Part shown: piece after piece, positions 1 through 10,487 of the stretch
Numbering within the stretch: the stretch's first letter is position 1
Layout of the letters: every line of letters begins with the position of its first letter
Assembly (NCBI GenBank): GCA_016710065.1
Contig: JADJLP010000010.1
Span: forward strand, 496,001 to 560,000
Origin: Candidatus Ideonella esbjergensis
GTDB taxonomy: Bacteria; Pseudomonadota; Gammaproteobacteria; Burkholderiales; Burkholderiaceae_C
DNA length: 64,000 bases
Direction: 5' to 3'
Notes under the pieces: model-generated
Database searches by the model: none
What the model saw: only the letters and a program-made list of their open reading frames with translations
Told to the model about the DNA's origin: nothing
Position numbers and translations under genes: made by a program

Positions 1-221
1 CGCTCGGTGAGCAGGGCCTCGATGCGCTGCTTGGTCTGGTTGATCTCGGCGCCGCGCGTCTTCTTTTCTTCCACGGGCAGGGCGGCCAAGCCCTTCATCA
101 GCTCGGTGACTTGACCGGCCTTGCCGAGGAATCGGGCCTTGGCGTTTTCCAGCTCGGCGGGAGTGGCGGTGGCGGCGAAATCAGCCTGCGCGGCACCCAC
201 CAGTTGGTCGAGATCGTTCAT
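1..221 (-). CDS. pheS: Phenylalanyl-tRNA synthetase alpha subunit, N-terminal part
   Basis: The gene runs off the left edge, so only the first 73 residues are visible. They begin MNDLDQLVGAAQ and contain the FLGKAGQVTELMKGL segment typical of the N-terminal coiled-coil arm of PheS, which contacts tRNA-Phe. PheS pairs with PheT to charge tRNA-Phe in the cytoplasm. It follows rplT on the same strand, the usual order after thrS-infC-rpmI-rplT. A strong intrinsic terminator lies just upstream (243-273), so its expression is probably partly uncoupled from the ribosomal protein genes. The ATG at 221 is the first start after that terminator. Confidence 0.93.
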   Translation of the reverse strand, partial: MNDLDQLVGAAQADFAATATPAELENAKARFLGKAGQVTELMKGLAALPVEEKKTRGAEINQTKQRIEALLTE

Positions 222-242
222 GGCGCAATCGGAAGAAAAATG

Positions 243-273
243 AAAAAAGGCCGCACCACAGGGTGACGGCCTT
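243..273 (-). terminator. Intrinsic terminator between rplT and pheS
   Basis: Read on the minus strand, AAGGCCG (273-267) pairs with CGGCCTT (253-247). The loop closes with an inner CACC/GGTG stem, and a run of six T follows (248-243). It lies 61 bases after the rplT stop and 21 bases before the pheS start. It can end the thrS-rplT transcript or act as an attenuator for pheS. I found no convincing Phe-rich leader peptide ahead of it. Confidence 0.82.
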
Positions 274-334
274 CGAGTGCCTGAGCGGGCCGCAAGCTGT
301 CTGCACACAGACCGCTGGCAACCCTACAAGCGGA

Positions 335-691
335 TCAGCTCAGCTGGGCCTTCACCTTGTCGACGATGGCGGCAAAAGCAGCCGGATCGTGGATTGCCAT
401 GTCCGACAGCACCTTGCGGTCCATGTCGATCGAAGCCTTCTTCAGACCTGCAATGAACTTGCTGTAGGTCAGGCCGAGGCCACGGGTGGCCGCGTTGATA
501 CGGGCAATCCACAGCTGCCGGAAGACGCGCTTCTTGGCACGACGGTCACGGTAGGCGTATTGCCCAGCCTTCATCACCGCCTGTTTGGCGATGCGGAAGA
601 CGTTCTTGCGACGGCCACGATAGCCCTTGGCCAGAGCCAGGATCTTCTTGTGACGAGCACGAGCGGTAACACCACGTTTGACGCGAGGCAT
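335..691 (-). CDS. rplT: 50S ribosomal protein L20
   Basis: This 118-residue, very basic protein begins MPRVKRGVTARARHKK and has the L20 signature RQLWIARINAATRGLGLTYSKF near its centre. L20 binds 23S rRNA early in 50S assembly and in many bacteria represses its own operon by binding its mRNA. The length is normal for the family. A clear Shine-Dalgarno sequence (GAAGGAGAT) precedes the ATG at 691. It sits 26 bases downstream of rpmI and is surely co-transcribed with it and infC. Confidence 0.98.
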   Translation of the reverse strand: MPRVKRGVTARARHKKILALAKGYRGRRKNVFRIAKQAVMKAGQYAYRDRRAKKRVFRQLWIARINAATRGLGLTYSKFIAGLKKASIDMDRKVLSDMAIHDPAAFAAIVDKVKAQLS

Positions 692-717
692 ATGGGATCT
701 CCTTCAGTCTTGGTGGA

Positions 718-921
718 TTACAGGCCAGCGAACGGCAGCATTTGTGCCATGTGACCCATATTGGTCTCATGCACATTCACTGCACCACGCAGGTGACGCT
801 TGTTCTTGGTGGTCTTCTTGGTCAGGATGTGACGCTTGAAGGCTTGACCGCGCTTGACGGTGCCACCCGGACGAACGCGAAAGCGCTTTTTCGCGCCGCT
901 CTTGGTCTTCATTTTGGGCAT
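718..921 (-). CDS. rpmI: 50S ribosomal protein L35
   Basis: This 67-residue basic protein begins MPKMKTKSGAKKRFRV, the classic L35 start, and includes KRHILTKKTTKNKRHLRG. It is a small component of the large ribosomal subunit. The start at 921 has the Shine-Dalgarno sequence AAAGGAGCAT just upstream. The gene lies between infC and rplT in the conserved order. The 128-base infC-rpmI gap holds two perfect hairpins that may be the L20 control region. Confidence 0.97.
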   Translation of the reverse strand: MPKMKTKSGAKKRFRVRPGGTVKRGQAFKRHILTKKTTKNKRHLRGAVNVHETNMGHMAQMLPFAGL

Positions 922-954
922 GGGATGCTCCTTTTAAGTGACCTCTGCTGGGCG

Positions 955-1024
955 GCACCGCGGGTGCGGTGCACTTGATGGCCTGCAGCGGCTTTTCTTC
1001 AACCCCGCAGTGACCAGACTGCGG
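955..1024 (-). promoter_or_regulatory. Two hairpins in the infC-rpmI leader, possible L20 control site
   Basis: The gap between the infC stop and the rpmI start contains two perfect 7-bp inverted repeats: CCGCAGT/ACTGCGG at 1005-1024 with a 6-base loop, and GCACCGC/GCGGTGC at 955-972 with a GGGT loop. Neither is followed by a T-run, so they are not terminators. In several bacteria L20 represses rpmI-rplT translation by binding a structured mRNA at this place. Assigning that role here is inference. Confidence 0.45.
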
Positions 1025-1049
1025 AGCGAATCTCTGAATTACTGGCGTA

Positions 1050-1598
1050 TCACTTGCGCTTAGGGGCCAGCACCATGATCATCTGGCGGCCTTCAAGCTT
1101 GGGCATGTGCTCGACCATGGCCACGTCGGACAACTCATCGCGGATGCGCTCAAGCATGCGCATGCCGATGTCCTGGTGGGTGATTTCACGACCGCGGAAC
1201 CGCAGCGTGACCTTGCCCTTGTCACCGTCCTCGGCAATGAAACGACGCAGGTTGCGCATCTTGATGTTGTAGTCGCCGTCGTCCGTGCCCGGACGGAACT
1301 TGACTTCCTTGATCTCGATGACCTTCTGCTTGCTCTTGGCTTCGGCGGCCTTCTTCTGCTCCTGGTACTTGAACTTGCCGTAGTCCATCAGGCGACAGAC
1401 TGGGGGATCGGCCGTGGCGGCAATTTCAACCAGATCGACGTCGGCTTCGGCTGACATGCGCAAGGCGTCTTGGATGCTGACGATGCCCAATGGCTCGTTT
1501 TCAACGCCGTTCAGGCGCACATTCAAGGCGGTGATCTCGCGGTTCAGTCGATGCTTGCGCTCAACGTTCGGCGTCCGACGGTCAGCAAAGGTAGCGAT
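1050..1598 (-). CDS. infC: Translation initiation factor IF-3, AUC start
   Basis: IF-3 prevents subunit re-association and proofreads the start codon on the 30S subunit. The reading frame contains the N-domain (RLNREITALNVRLNGVE) and the C-domain (KVTLRFRGREITHQDIGMRML, ending LAPKRK). No ATG, GTG or TTG gives the full N-terminus. The frame extends back to ATC at 1598-1596, preceded by GAGGGG at good spacing, and encodes (M)ATFADRRTPNVERKHR for a total of 182 residues. That is the usual IF-3 length. A TTG at 1526 would truncate the N-domain. In E. coli infC uses AUU, which IF-3 itself discriminates against, giving feedback control. The AUC here implies the same loop. It lies 83 bases after thrS. 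Confidence 0.95.
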   Translation of the reverse strand: MATFADRRTPNVERKHRLNREITALNVRLNGVENEPLGIVSIQDALRMSAEADVDLVEIAATADPPVCRLMDYGKFKYQEQKKAAEAKSKQKVIEIKEVKFRPGTDDGDYNIKMRNLRRFIAEDGDKGKVTLRFRGREITHQDIGMRMLERIRDELSDVAMVEHMPKLEGRQMIMVLAPKRK

Positions 1599-1681
1599 GG
1601 TTCAAACCCCTCATACAGGTCTTGCGGCAAGTGCAAGACCCATCGATAAAACGATGGAACGCAAAAAACCGAGGCCGCCAA

Positions 1682-3601
1682 TCAGACCTTGTCCGCAATG
1701 TCGGCTGCGAGCTTCGCTTGGAAGTCTGCCAGTGACATCACGCCCAGATCCTGGTTGCCTCGGGCGCGCACCGCAACGGCCCCGCTTGCCTTTTCCTTGT
1801 CACCGATGACAAGGATGTACGGAACCTTTTGCAAAGAATGCTCGCGTATTTTATACGTGATCTTCTCGTTACGCAAATCAGCCTCTGCCCTAACCCCTTG
1901 TTTTTGAAGCGTTTTCACCACTTCCAGCACGTAGTCGTGCTGGGCGTCGGTGATCGAGGCCACCACCACCTGCCGGGGTGCCAGCCAGGCTGGCAGTGCG
2001 CCGGCATGCTGCTCGATGAGGATGCCGATGAAACGCTCCAAGCTGCCGACGATGGCGCGGTGCAGCATCACGGGTCGGTGGCGGGCGCCGTCTTCGCCCA
2101 CAAATTCGGCATCCAGGCGCTCGGGCAGGTTAGGGTCGACTTGGATGGTGCCGCACTGCCAGGGGCGGCCCAGGGCGTCTTTCAGCGTGTACTCGATCTT
2201 GGGGCCGTAGAAGGCACCCTCGCCCGGCAGGTACTCGAAATCGCAGCCCGAGGCGCGCAGTCCCTCGGCCAGGGCGTGCTCGGCCTTGTCCCAGCTTTCG
2301 TCGGTGCCAATGCGCTTTTCCGGCCGGGTCGAGAGCTTGTAGATGATGTTCGTGAAGCCGAAGTCCTTGTAGACCTTCTGCAGCAGCGTGGTGAAAGCCA
2401 CCACCTCGGACTGGATCTGGTTTTCGGTGCAGAAGATGTGGCCGTCGTCCTGGGTGAAGGCGCGCACTCGCATGATGCCGTGCAGGCCACCCGTAGGCTC
2501 ATTGCGGTGGCACTGACCGAACTCGCCGTAGCGCAGCGGCAGGTCGCGGTAGCTCTTGATGCCCTGCTTGAAGATCAGGATGTGGCCGGGGCAGTTCATC
2601 GGCTTGAGCGCGTAGTCGCGCTTTTCCGACTCCGTGGTGAACATGTTCTCGCGGTACTTGTCCCAGTGGCCGGTCTTCTCCCACAGACCCTGGTCGAGGA
2701 TCTGCGGGCCCTTGACCTCGCGGTAACCGTTGTCGCGGTACACCTGCCGCATGTACTGCTCTACCTCCTGCCACAGCGTCCAGCCGTTGGGGTGCCAGAA
2801 CACCGTGCCGGGCGAGTGCTCGTCGATGTGGAACAGGTCGAGCTCGCGGCCCAGCTTGCGGTGGTCGCGCTTCTCGGCTTCCTCCAGCATCGTGAGGTAC
2901 TGCTGCAAATCCTCTTTGCTGGCCCAGGCCGTGCCGTAGATGCGCTGCAGCATCTCGTTGCGGTGGTCGCCGCGCCAGTAGGCGCCGGCCACCTTCATCA
3001 GCTTGAAGTGCTTGAGCTTGCCGGTGCTGGGCACGTGCGGGCCGCGGCACAGGTCTTCGAAATCGCCTTCGCGGTACAGCGACACGTCCTGGTCGGCCGG
3101 GATGCTGCCGATAATCTCGGCCTTGTAGGCCTCGCCCAGGCCCTTGAAGTACGCCACCGCCTCGTCGCGTGGCAGCACGCGGCGAAGCACGGGTTCATCC
3201 TTCTTGGCCAGCTCGGCCATCTTCTTCTCGATGGCGGCCAGGTCGTCGGGCGTGAAGGGGCGCTTGTAGGCGAAGTCGTAATAGAAACCGTGCTCGATCA
3301 CCGGACCGATGGTCACCTGGGCCTCGGGGAACAGCGTCTTCACCGCATAGGCCAGCAAATGGGCCGTGGAGTGGCGGATCAGCTCCAGGCCTTCGGGCTG
3401 CTTGTCGGTGATGATGGCCAGCGACTCGTCGGCGCTGATGAGGTGACTGGTGTCCACCAGGCGGGCCGCATCACCCTGCCCCACCTTGCCGCCCAGCGCG
3501 GCCTTGGCCAGGCCTGCGCCGATGCTGGCGGCCACGTCGGCCACGGTGACCGGGCCGGGAAACTCACGTTTGGAACCGTCGGGGAGCGTGATGTTGATCA
3601 T
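1682..3601 (-). CDS. thrS: Threonyl-tRNA synthetase
   Basis: The 639-residue protein charges tRNA-Thr and edits mis-acylated Ser-tRNA. An N-terminal TGS domain (about 1-62) is followed by the editing domain with RHSTAHLL (H77, H81) and CRGPH (C185, H189). The class II catalytic core carries the zinc-ligand motif MNCPGH (C337), and a C-terminal anticodon-binding domain starts near residue 540. Length and motifs are complete. The ATG at 3601 has a GAGGCCTCCCC-type purine stretch before it. The leader (3616-3731) carries a Thr-rich leader peptide, an antiterminator and a terminator, so transcription is probably set by the charged tRNA-Thr level. thrS is the first gene of the thrS-infC-rpmI-rplT unit. 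Confidence 0.98.
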   Translation of the reverse strand: MINITLPDGSKREFPGPVTVADVAASIGAGLAKAALGGKVGQGDAARLVDTSHLISADESLAIITDKQPEGLELIRHSTAHLLAYAVKTLFPEAQVTIGPVIEHGFYYDFAYKRPFTPDDLAAIEKKMAELAKKDEPVLRRVLPRDEAVAYFKGLGEAYKAEIIGSIPADQDVSLYREGDFEDLCRGPHVPSTGKLKHFKLMKVAGAYWRGDHRNEMLQRIYGTAWASKEDLQQYLTMLEEAEKRDHRKLGRELDLFHIDEHSPGTVFWHPNGWTLWQEVEQYMRQVYRDNGYREVKGPQILDQGLWEKTGHWDKYRENMFTTESEKRDYALKPMNCPGHILIFKQGIKSYRDLPLRYGEFGQCHRNEPTGGLHGIMRVRAFTQDDGHIFCTENQIQSEVVAFTTLLQKVYKDFGFTNIIYKLSTRPEKRIGTDESWDKAEHALAEGLRASGCDFEYLPGEGAFYGPKIEYTLKDALGRPWQCGTIQVDPNLPERLDAEFVGEDGARHRPVMLHRAIVGSLERFIGILIEQHAGALPAWLAPRQVVVASITDAQHDYVLEVVKTLQKQGVRAEADLRNEKITYKIREHSLQKVPYILVIGDKEKASGAVAVRARGNQDLGVMSLADFQAKLAADIADKV

Positions 3602-3615
3602 GGGGAGGCCTCTGA

Positions 3616-3649
3616 AAACAAAAAAGCGCGGACATGGAATGCCGCGCTT
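3616..3649 (-). terminator. Intrinsic terminator of the thrS leader (attenuator)
   Basis: On the minus strand AAGCGCGG (3649-3642) pairs perfectly with CCGCGCTT (3631-3624) around a 10-base loop. TTTTTT follows directly (the run overlaps the stem end, 3625-3620), then GTTTT. It lies 15 bases before the thrS start codon and after a 13-codon Thr-rich open frame. Its 5' arm is shared with an alternative antiterminator stem. Confidence 0.85.
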
Positions 3650-3688
3650 GGTTGGGGAGAGAAGGGACGTGTGTGAACCAGCCGCGGC
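3641..3688 (-). promoter_or_regulatory. Antiterminator stem of the thrS attenuator
   Basis: GCCGCGGCTGGTT (3688-3676) can pair with AACCAAGCGCGGC (3653-3641): six G-C pairs, a two-base internal mismatch, then five pairs, so 11 of 13 positions. The 3' arm overlaps the 5' arm of the terminator, so the two structures exclude each other. A third element, CCGCG inside the leader peptide frame (3725-3721), can pair with CGCGG (3686-3682) and would sequester the antiterminator when no ribosome is stalled early. This matches the classic attenuation layout. Confidence 0.75.
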
Positions 3689-3692
3689 GTGC

Positions 3693-3731
3693 TTAAACCT
3701 CAGTGACGAAGCTCGTAGTTCGCGGTGTCAT
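3693..3731 (-). CDS. Threonine-rich leader peptide of thrS
   Basis: A 12-codon frame reads MTPRTTSFVTEV and ends in TAA, 5 bases before the antiterminator 5' arm. Four of its twelve residues are Thr (codons ACA, ACT, ACG, ACT), including an adjacent pair. An AAAGG sits 11 bases before the ATG. A ribosome waiting at the Thr codons would leave the antiterminator free and allow read-through into thrS. A ribosome reaching the stop would cover it and allow termination. The peptide has no expected function of its own. It is too short for gene finders and was recognised from composition and from the downstream structures. Confidence 0.78.
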   Translation of the reverse strand: MTPRTTSFVTEV

Positions 3732-3776
3732 AACCCGTGGCGCCTTTCTCTCTCTTGTGTGTGAGTTGATCGGGCG

Positions 3777-3782
3777 ATTGTA
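3777..3782 (-). promoter_or_regulatory. Possible -10 box for the thrS leader
   Basis: TACAAT on the minus strand matches TATAAT at five of six positions. It lies about 45 bases upstream of the leader peptide start, between the end of the patatin gene and the attenuator. No good -35 hexamer is visible at 16-18 bases, so the assignment is weak. Confidence 0.3.
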
Positions 3783-3802
3783 GCGGCCCGAAAACGCGGG
3801 CG

Positions 3803-4885
3803 TTACAGCGATTCGGCCGCGATAGACCGGCCAGTTTGAACCAGGGCGGCAAATTCGTCGGCCAGGCGCTGGCTCTCGGCCAGGGCGCGAGCCCAGGCGG
3901 CCATGCGGGTGGGCACGTCGTCGGCCCAGGTCTGGAAGTCGGCCCGGTCGGGAAGCTTGGCACCCGGCAACGTGGCAATCCATTCGGGGCGCGGGGCCAG
4001 CACCACCACGTTGTCGAGCGCTGCGGTGGCGCAGTGGCGGTGCATAAGCATCTTGTCCAGCCAGCCTGGCACCAGGGTGGGTTGGAAATGAGGGTACAGC
4101 ACCAGGCCAGCCGAACCCTCATGCGGCATGCGGTCGTAGCGCAGGTGCAGGTGGTAGTCGGTGATGCCGCCGTCCCAGTAGGCGCCGGGCGGCGCGCCGG
4201 GGATGTCGTGCACGGCTTGCAGCCAGAACGGGATGGAACAGCTGGCGAGTACCGCCGGCTGCAGGTTGGCAGCCGTCAGGCCCACCTGGCGGCTGCGGTA
4301 GTCGTGCAAGGGGAGCGGCAGCGGATCGCGCAGGTCGGAGAACACCACACGCTCCAGCCAGGCACCCATTGCCCGGCGCGCGAGCAGGTTGCTGACGAAG
4401 GCGCCGCCATAGCCCAACGGCGTGCGCCAGCGGCCTTCGCGGTTCAGCACATGGCGGCCACGGCTGGTGAACACATGCAAGCGGAGCCTCGGGTGGCTCA
4501 ACACCTCGGCCTCGACGCCGCCAAAGTGCTTGGCCAGCTTGAGGCCGAAGTCGCGGCTGACCACGGCTGCGGTGGGTTGGCGACCGGGCACATGCTCGTA
4601 GTCCTGGGCGATGTAGTCGGCGGCCAGGCGGGCCAGGGCCGCGTCGGCATCGGCGCGGCAGGCTGCCGCCATGCGCCAGGCGCCGATGGAGGCCCCCAGC
4701 AGATGGACCACCTGGCTTGACTGCGGCAGCCAGTGGCCGAACAGGAAGCGGTCGAGCGGGTTGAGCACCAGGCCCTTGGGGCCGCCAGCGGCGGCGGGCA
4801 TGACGCTCACATCCTGCGGCGACAGCCCGCGCTCGCGCAAATGCGCGCGAGCGCGCGGGCCGGCCAGGATGCGCAGGGCTTGCAT
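3803..4885 (-). CDS. Patatin-like phospholipase/acylhydrolase
   Basis: The 360-residue protein has the patatin architecture: a glycine-rich oxyanion segment AAAGGPKG near residue 32, the nucleophile elbow GASIG (Ser66) and the catalytic Asp motif DGG (in YWDGGITDYH) in the second half. Patatins cleave acyl esters of phospholipids or neutral lipids with a Ser-Asp dyad. No signal peptide is apparent, so it is probably cytoplasmic or membrane-associated. The ATG at 4885 lies 2 bases after the TonB receptor stop, so the two are likely translationally coupled. A farther upstream in-frame start would run into the receptor gene and was rejected. The substrate cannot be told from sequence. Confidence 0.85.
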   Translation of the reverse strand: MQALRILAGPRARAHLRERGLSPQDVSVMPAAAGGPKGLVLNPLDRFLFGHWLPQSSQVVHLLGASIGAWRMAAACRADADAALARLAADYIAQDYEHVPGRQPTAAVVSRDFGLKLAKHFGGVEAEVLSHPRLRLHVFTSRGRHVLNREGRWRTPLGYGGAFVSNLLARRAMGAWLERVVFSDLRDPLPLPLHDYRSRQVGLTAANLQPAVLASCSIPFWLQAVHDIPGAPPGAYWDGGITDYHLHLRYDRMPHEGSAGLVLYPHFQPTLVPGWLDKMLMHRHCATAALDNVVVLAPRPEWIATLPGAKLPDRADFQTWADDVPTRMAAWARALAESQRLADEFAALVQTGRSIAAESL

Positions 4886-4887
4886 GC

Positions 4888-7100
4888 TCAGAAGTTGTGG
4901 GAAATGGTGGCGCTGAAGTGGGGCAGGCCGCTGCGGCGGGTGTCGGTGGACTGCAACTCGCCCGCGCTGGCCATCACCTCGGTGCGGTTCAGCGTGTCGG
5001 GCGCCAAAAGGTTGTTGGCGGCCAGGCGCACATTGGTCTGTTTGCTGAAGGCCCACAGTGCGAACACGTCCACCGAGGTCACCTGGCCTTGCCAGGCACG
5101 CTGGGCCGCAGTTTGCTGCACCGAGTAAGTCGGCGTGCTGGCCACGCCCACGCCATAGGTGAGCGGCATGGCCTTGAGCGCATGGTCGGCGCCCAGGGTC
5201 AGGCTCCAGGGTTGTTGTGACTCCAGCCGGTTGTCGGGGCCGGCAATGCCATCCACCGCCGAGGTGTACACGCTCAGCGCCGCGCGCAGGTTCAAGGCCG
5301 TGGTGGGTGCGAACCAGTCGGGCATGAGTTCACCCGCCCTGCCCTTGACCTCCAGCTCGATGCCGGTGGATGTGGCAGCCGCCAGGTTGACCGGCATGGC
5401 CACCCAGCGCTGCTGGCTGGACCAGGGCACTGTGCGCAGACTCACCTCTTTGCGGATCAGCCCGGTGATGCGGCGGTGAAAGGCGCTCACGCTCACCATG
5501 CCACCGCCGGCCAGGTATTTCTCGAAGGCCACATCCAGCCCAGTAGCCAACTCGGGTTGCAAGCTGGGGTTGCCCACGCTGTCGGGGCTGATCTCGGAGT
5601 TGGGCCCGCTCACCGGGTAGGCGGTGTTGATGTTGGGGCGGCCCAGCATGGCACTGAGCTCGGGCGCCTTGTAGCTGCGCGTCAGGCTGGCACGCACCAG
5701 GTCGCGCCCTTTCGGGTCGAGCTTGTAGTTCAGGTGCCATAGCGGCGTGAACACCTTGGCAGCGCTTTGCAGCCGGCCGTCACTGCCCTGGCTGGTGGTG
5801 GTGATGCGCTCGCTGCGCAGGCCCAGGTAGGTGGACCATTGGGGCGAAATCTCCCATTCGTCCTGCACATAGGCCGCCGTGAGCAGGATGTGGGCCTGGA
5901 AGGGCTCGCCATCGAAGCCCCCAAGTTGCGACACACCGTTGTCGATCAGGCTGCGGGTTTCGATGCGCTGGCGCTGCTCCACATCCCAGCCCAGGGCCAG
6001 GCTGTGGTGCTCCCACAGCGGGCGGGCGTACTTGCCACTGGAGCTGGCGCCGTGCTCGCGGTTGTCGCCGGTGACCTGACGCGTGAGCGTGTGCTGGCCG
6101 GCGGCGTCATTGCCATCGACATCGGTGCGGAAAAAGCTGCGGCTGGCCTGTGCCCCGAGCTTGGCGTCCAGGCTGCTGCCGTCGTCGTCGCGCCGCACCC
6201 ATTGCAGGCTGCCGCGCAGGTTGCGCCATTCACCTCGGTTGGTGTAGCGGTCGTCCACGCTGAGCGGGGGCTGGCCTTGCAGCACCGAGGTGGTGGTGCG
6301 GCCGTCGTTGTCAAACTGGTTGCGCTGGGCAAAAACCTGCCCGTTGAGCGTGTAGCCGGGTGCAAGTTGCCAGGCCAGGCGCGGCGAGAAACTGAAGCCG
6401 TCACCGGCAAAGCGGCCGTCTTGCGTGCTGGTGGTATGCAGCGGCGCGTTCAGCCCGTCGCGTGCCACGCGCTCGCTTTCGGTGATGTGGCCACCCTTCC
6501 ACTGGTAGAGCGAGAGCGGCAAGGTCCAGCTCAGCGCGCCCTGGCGGTCGCCGTAGGTGAGGCTGGCGTTAGGCCCGGGCCGGAACTTCATGTAGCCGGC
6601 GCCCACGCGCAGTTCCAACTGGCGCTTGCGCGGCGCCTCACGCAAGATGATGTTGATGGTACCGGCCACGGCCTGAGCGCTGTGCTCGGCGGTGGGGCCC
6701 TTGCTCACCTCGATGCGCTCCACTTGCGAGGGCGGCAGGTTGTCGAGCGAGAAGCCGGGCGGGGCCGGCTCGCCGTTCACCAGCACCTGAGTGTAGCCCG
6801 CGCCCAGGCCACGCATTCGCGGGCTGCCACCGCTCACGTTCACGCCGGGCAGGCGCTTGAGCACGTCGCTGAGGCTGGTGTCGGCGTACTTGTCGATCTC
6901 TTCGCGGCCGTAGATCTGCTTGGCCACGCTTTCGCGGCGGCGCTGCGCCGTGTCGCTGTTCTCGCCCTTCACCTCCACGCGCTGGGGCGCGTCGGCCTCA
7001 GGCCTGGTGGGCGGCTCGGGCGGCTCTTGGGCCAGGGCTGTGCCGGTGCCAAGTGCCACCAGCACCACCCACCACTGAGCACGCGCAAGGCGAGCTTGGG

Positions 7101-7104
<4 letters not shown>
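4888..7104 (-). CDS. TonB-dependent outer membrane receptor
   Basis: The 738-residue protein has a signal peptide (about 1-25, cut after ALA) and a plug domain containing LSDVLKRLPGVNVSGG, RMRGLGAGYTQVLVNGEP and VERIEVSKGP. A long beta-barrel ends in Phe (FSATISHNF), as outer membrane proteins do. A TonB-box-like stretch PQRVEVKGE follows the signal peptide. Such receptors import siderophores, vitamins, sugars or other large ligands using TonB energy. The ligand is not evident here. The ATG overlaps the tex stop by 4 bases (ATGA) and the gene is followed at once by the patatin gene, so the three may form one operon. Fur-box or riboswitch signals were not seen. Confidence 0.9.
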
Positions 7105-9473
<2,369 letters not shown>

Positions 9474-9548
9474 TTGGGGTCAGGGTTGTCGCGAAAGCGC
9501 GGAAGTGTGCCAGAACCGGCCCTGCCCCTGTGCCGGCTGAACGTGGTA

Positions 9549-10454
9549 TCAGTCGCGCAGCTGTTCGCGCAGCTTCACCCCCAGCTCCGGCCGCTCCTTG
9601 AAGGGGTCGGTGGGGTTGCGGTGGGTGAGGATGTCTTCCATGCGCATCTGCACCCCGCCCAGGGCGTGCGGGTGGCTGAAGATGTAGAACTGGCGCGCCG
9701 CCACGGCATCGAACACCCACTGGGCCACCTGGGCCGCCGTGAGCTTGCCGCTGGTCACGGCCTTGTCGCTCATGGCCTGGGCGATGAGCTGGCTCTTGGT
9801 GGGCTGGGCGGTGGCTTCCTGCATCTCGACCGGGCGGTTGCGCTCGCTCTGGTGGATGCCGGTGGGCACGAAATAGGGGCAGAGCACGCTGGCGCCAATC
9901 TGGTCGGTCACCAGCGAGAGGTCCTGGTACAGGGTTTCGCTCAGGCTCACCACCGCGTGCTTGGTGACGTTGTAGACACCCATGTTGGGCGCGTTCAGCA
10001 GGCCGGCCATGGAGGCGGTGTTGACGATGTGGCCCTCGTAGCCGGGGTCCACCTTGGCAGCGGCCAGCATCATGGGGGTGAACACGCGCACGCCATGGGC
10101 CACCCCCAGCAGGTTGACGCCAATGACCCAGTCCCAGTCCTTGCGGGTGTGCTCCCAGATCAGCCCGCCCGCACCCACGCCGGCGTTGTTGAAGACGAGG
10201 TGCGGTGCGCCAAAGCGAGCCAGGGTCTTCTCGGCCAGGGCCTCGATCTGCTCGGGCTTGGACACGTCCAGCTGGAAGGGCAACACCGCCGCGCCCAGGC
10301 CCATGATCTCGCCGGCCGCCACCTCCAGCGCGTTGGCCTGCACGTCGGCCATCACCACGTTCATGCCCAGACGCGCGGCGATGCGCGAGGCCTCCAGTCC
10401 AAAGCCCGAGGCGGCGCCGGTGATCACGGCCGTGCGGCCCTGGAATGTCTTCAT
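9549..10454 (-). CDS. SDR family NAD(P)-dependent oxidoreductase
   Basis: The 301-residue classical short-chain dehydrogenase has the cofactor motif TGAASGFG near residue 12, NNAG (about 90) and the catalytic YNVTK. The C-terminal third is longer than the SDR minimum. The family oxidises or reduces alcohol and keto groups on many substrates. The location at the downstream end of an acyl-CoA degradation block suggests a lipid-derived or hydroxyacyl substrate, but that is inference. The ATG at 10454 is the only reasonable start and is separated from the upstream acetyltransferase gene by 33 bases. Confidence 0.88.
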   Translation of the reverse strand: MKTFQGRTAVITGAASGFGLEASRIAARLGMNVVMADVQANALEVAAGEIMGLGAAVLPFQLDVSKPEQIEALAEKTLARFGAPHLVFNNAGVGAGGLIWEHTRKDWDWVIGVNLLGVAHGVRVFTPMMLAAAKVDPGYEGHIVNTASMAGLLNAPNMGVYNVTKHAVVSLSETLYQDLSLVTDQIGASVLCPYFVPTGIHQSERNRPVEMQEATAQPTKSQLIAQAMSDKAVTSGKLTAAQVAQWVFDAVAARQFYIFSHPHALGGVQMRMEDILTHRNPTDPFKERPELGVKLREQLRD

Positions 10455-10487
10455 GGTGAATCTCGATGTGTGAGGTGGTTGCAGCGT

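Noticed and set aside
200..310. Possible Phe-rich leader peptide for pheS, since a frame across the T-run reads L-F-S-F-F-F
   Set aside because: The Phe codons come from the terminator T-tract and lie after the hairpin, so ribosome stalling there could not control its formation. There is no ATG and no good Shine-Dalgarno sequence.
3786..3801. GCCCG/CGGGC stem as a terminator for the patatin gene
   Set aside because: Only 5 bp with no T-run. It also overlaps the presumed thrS promoter region.
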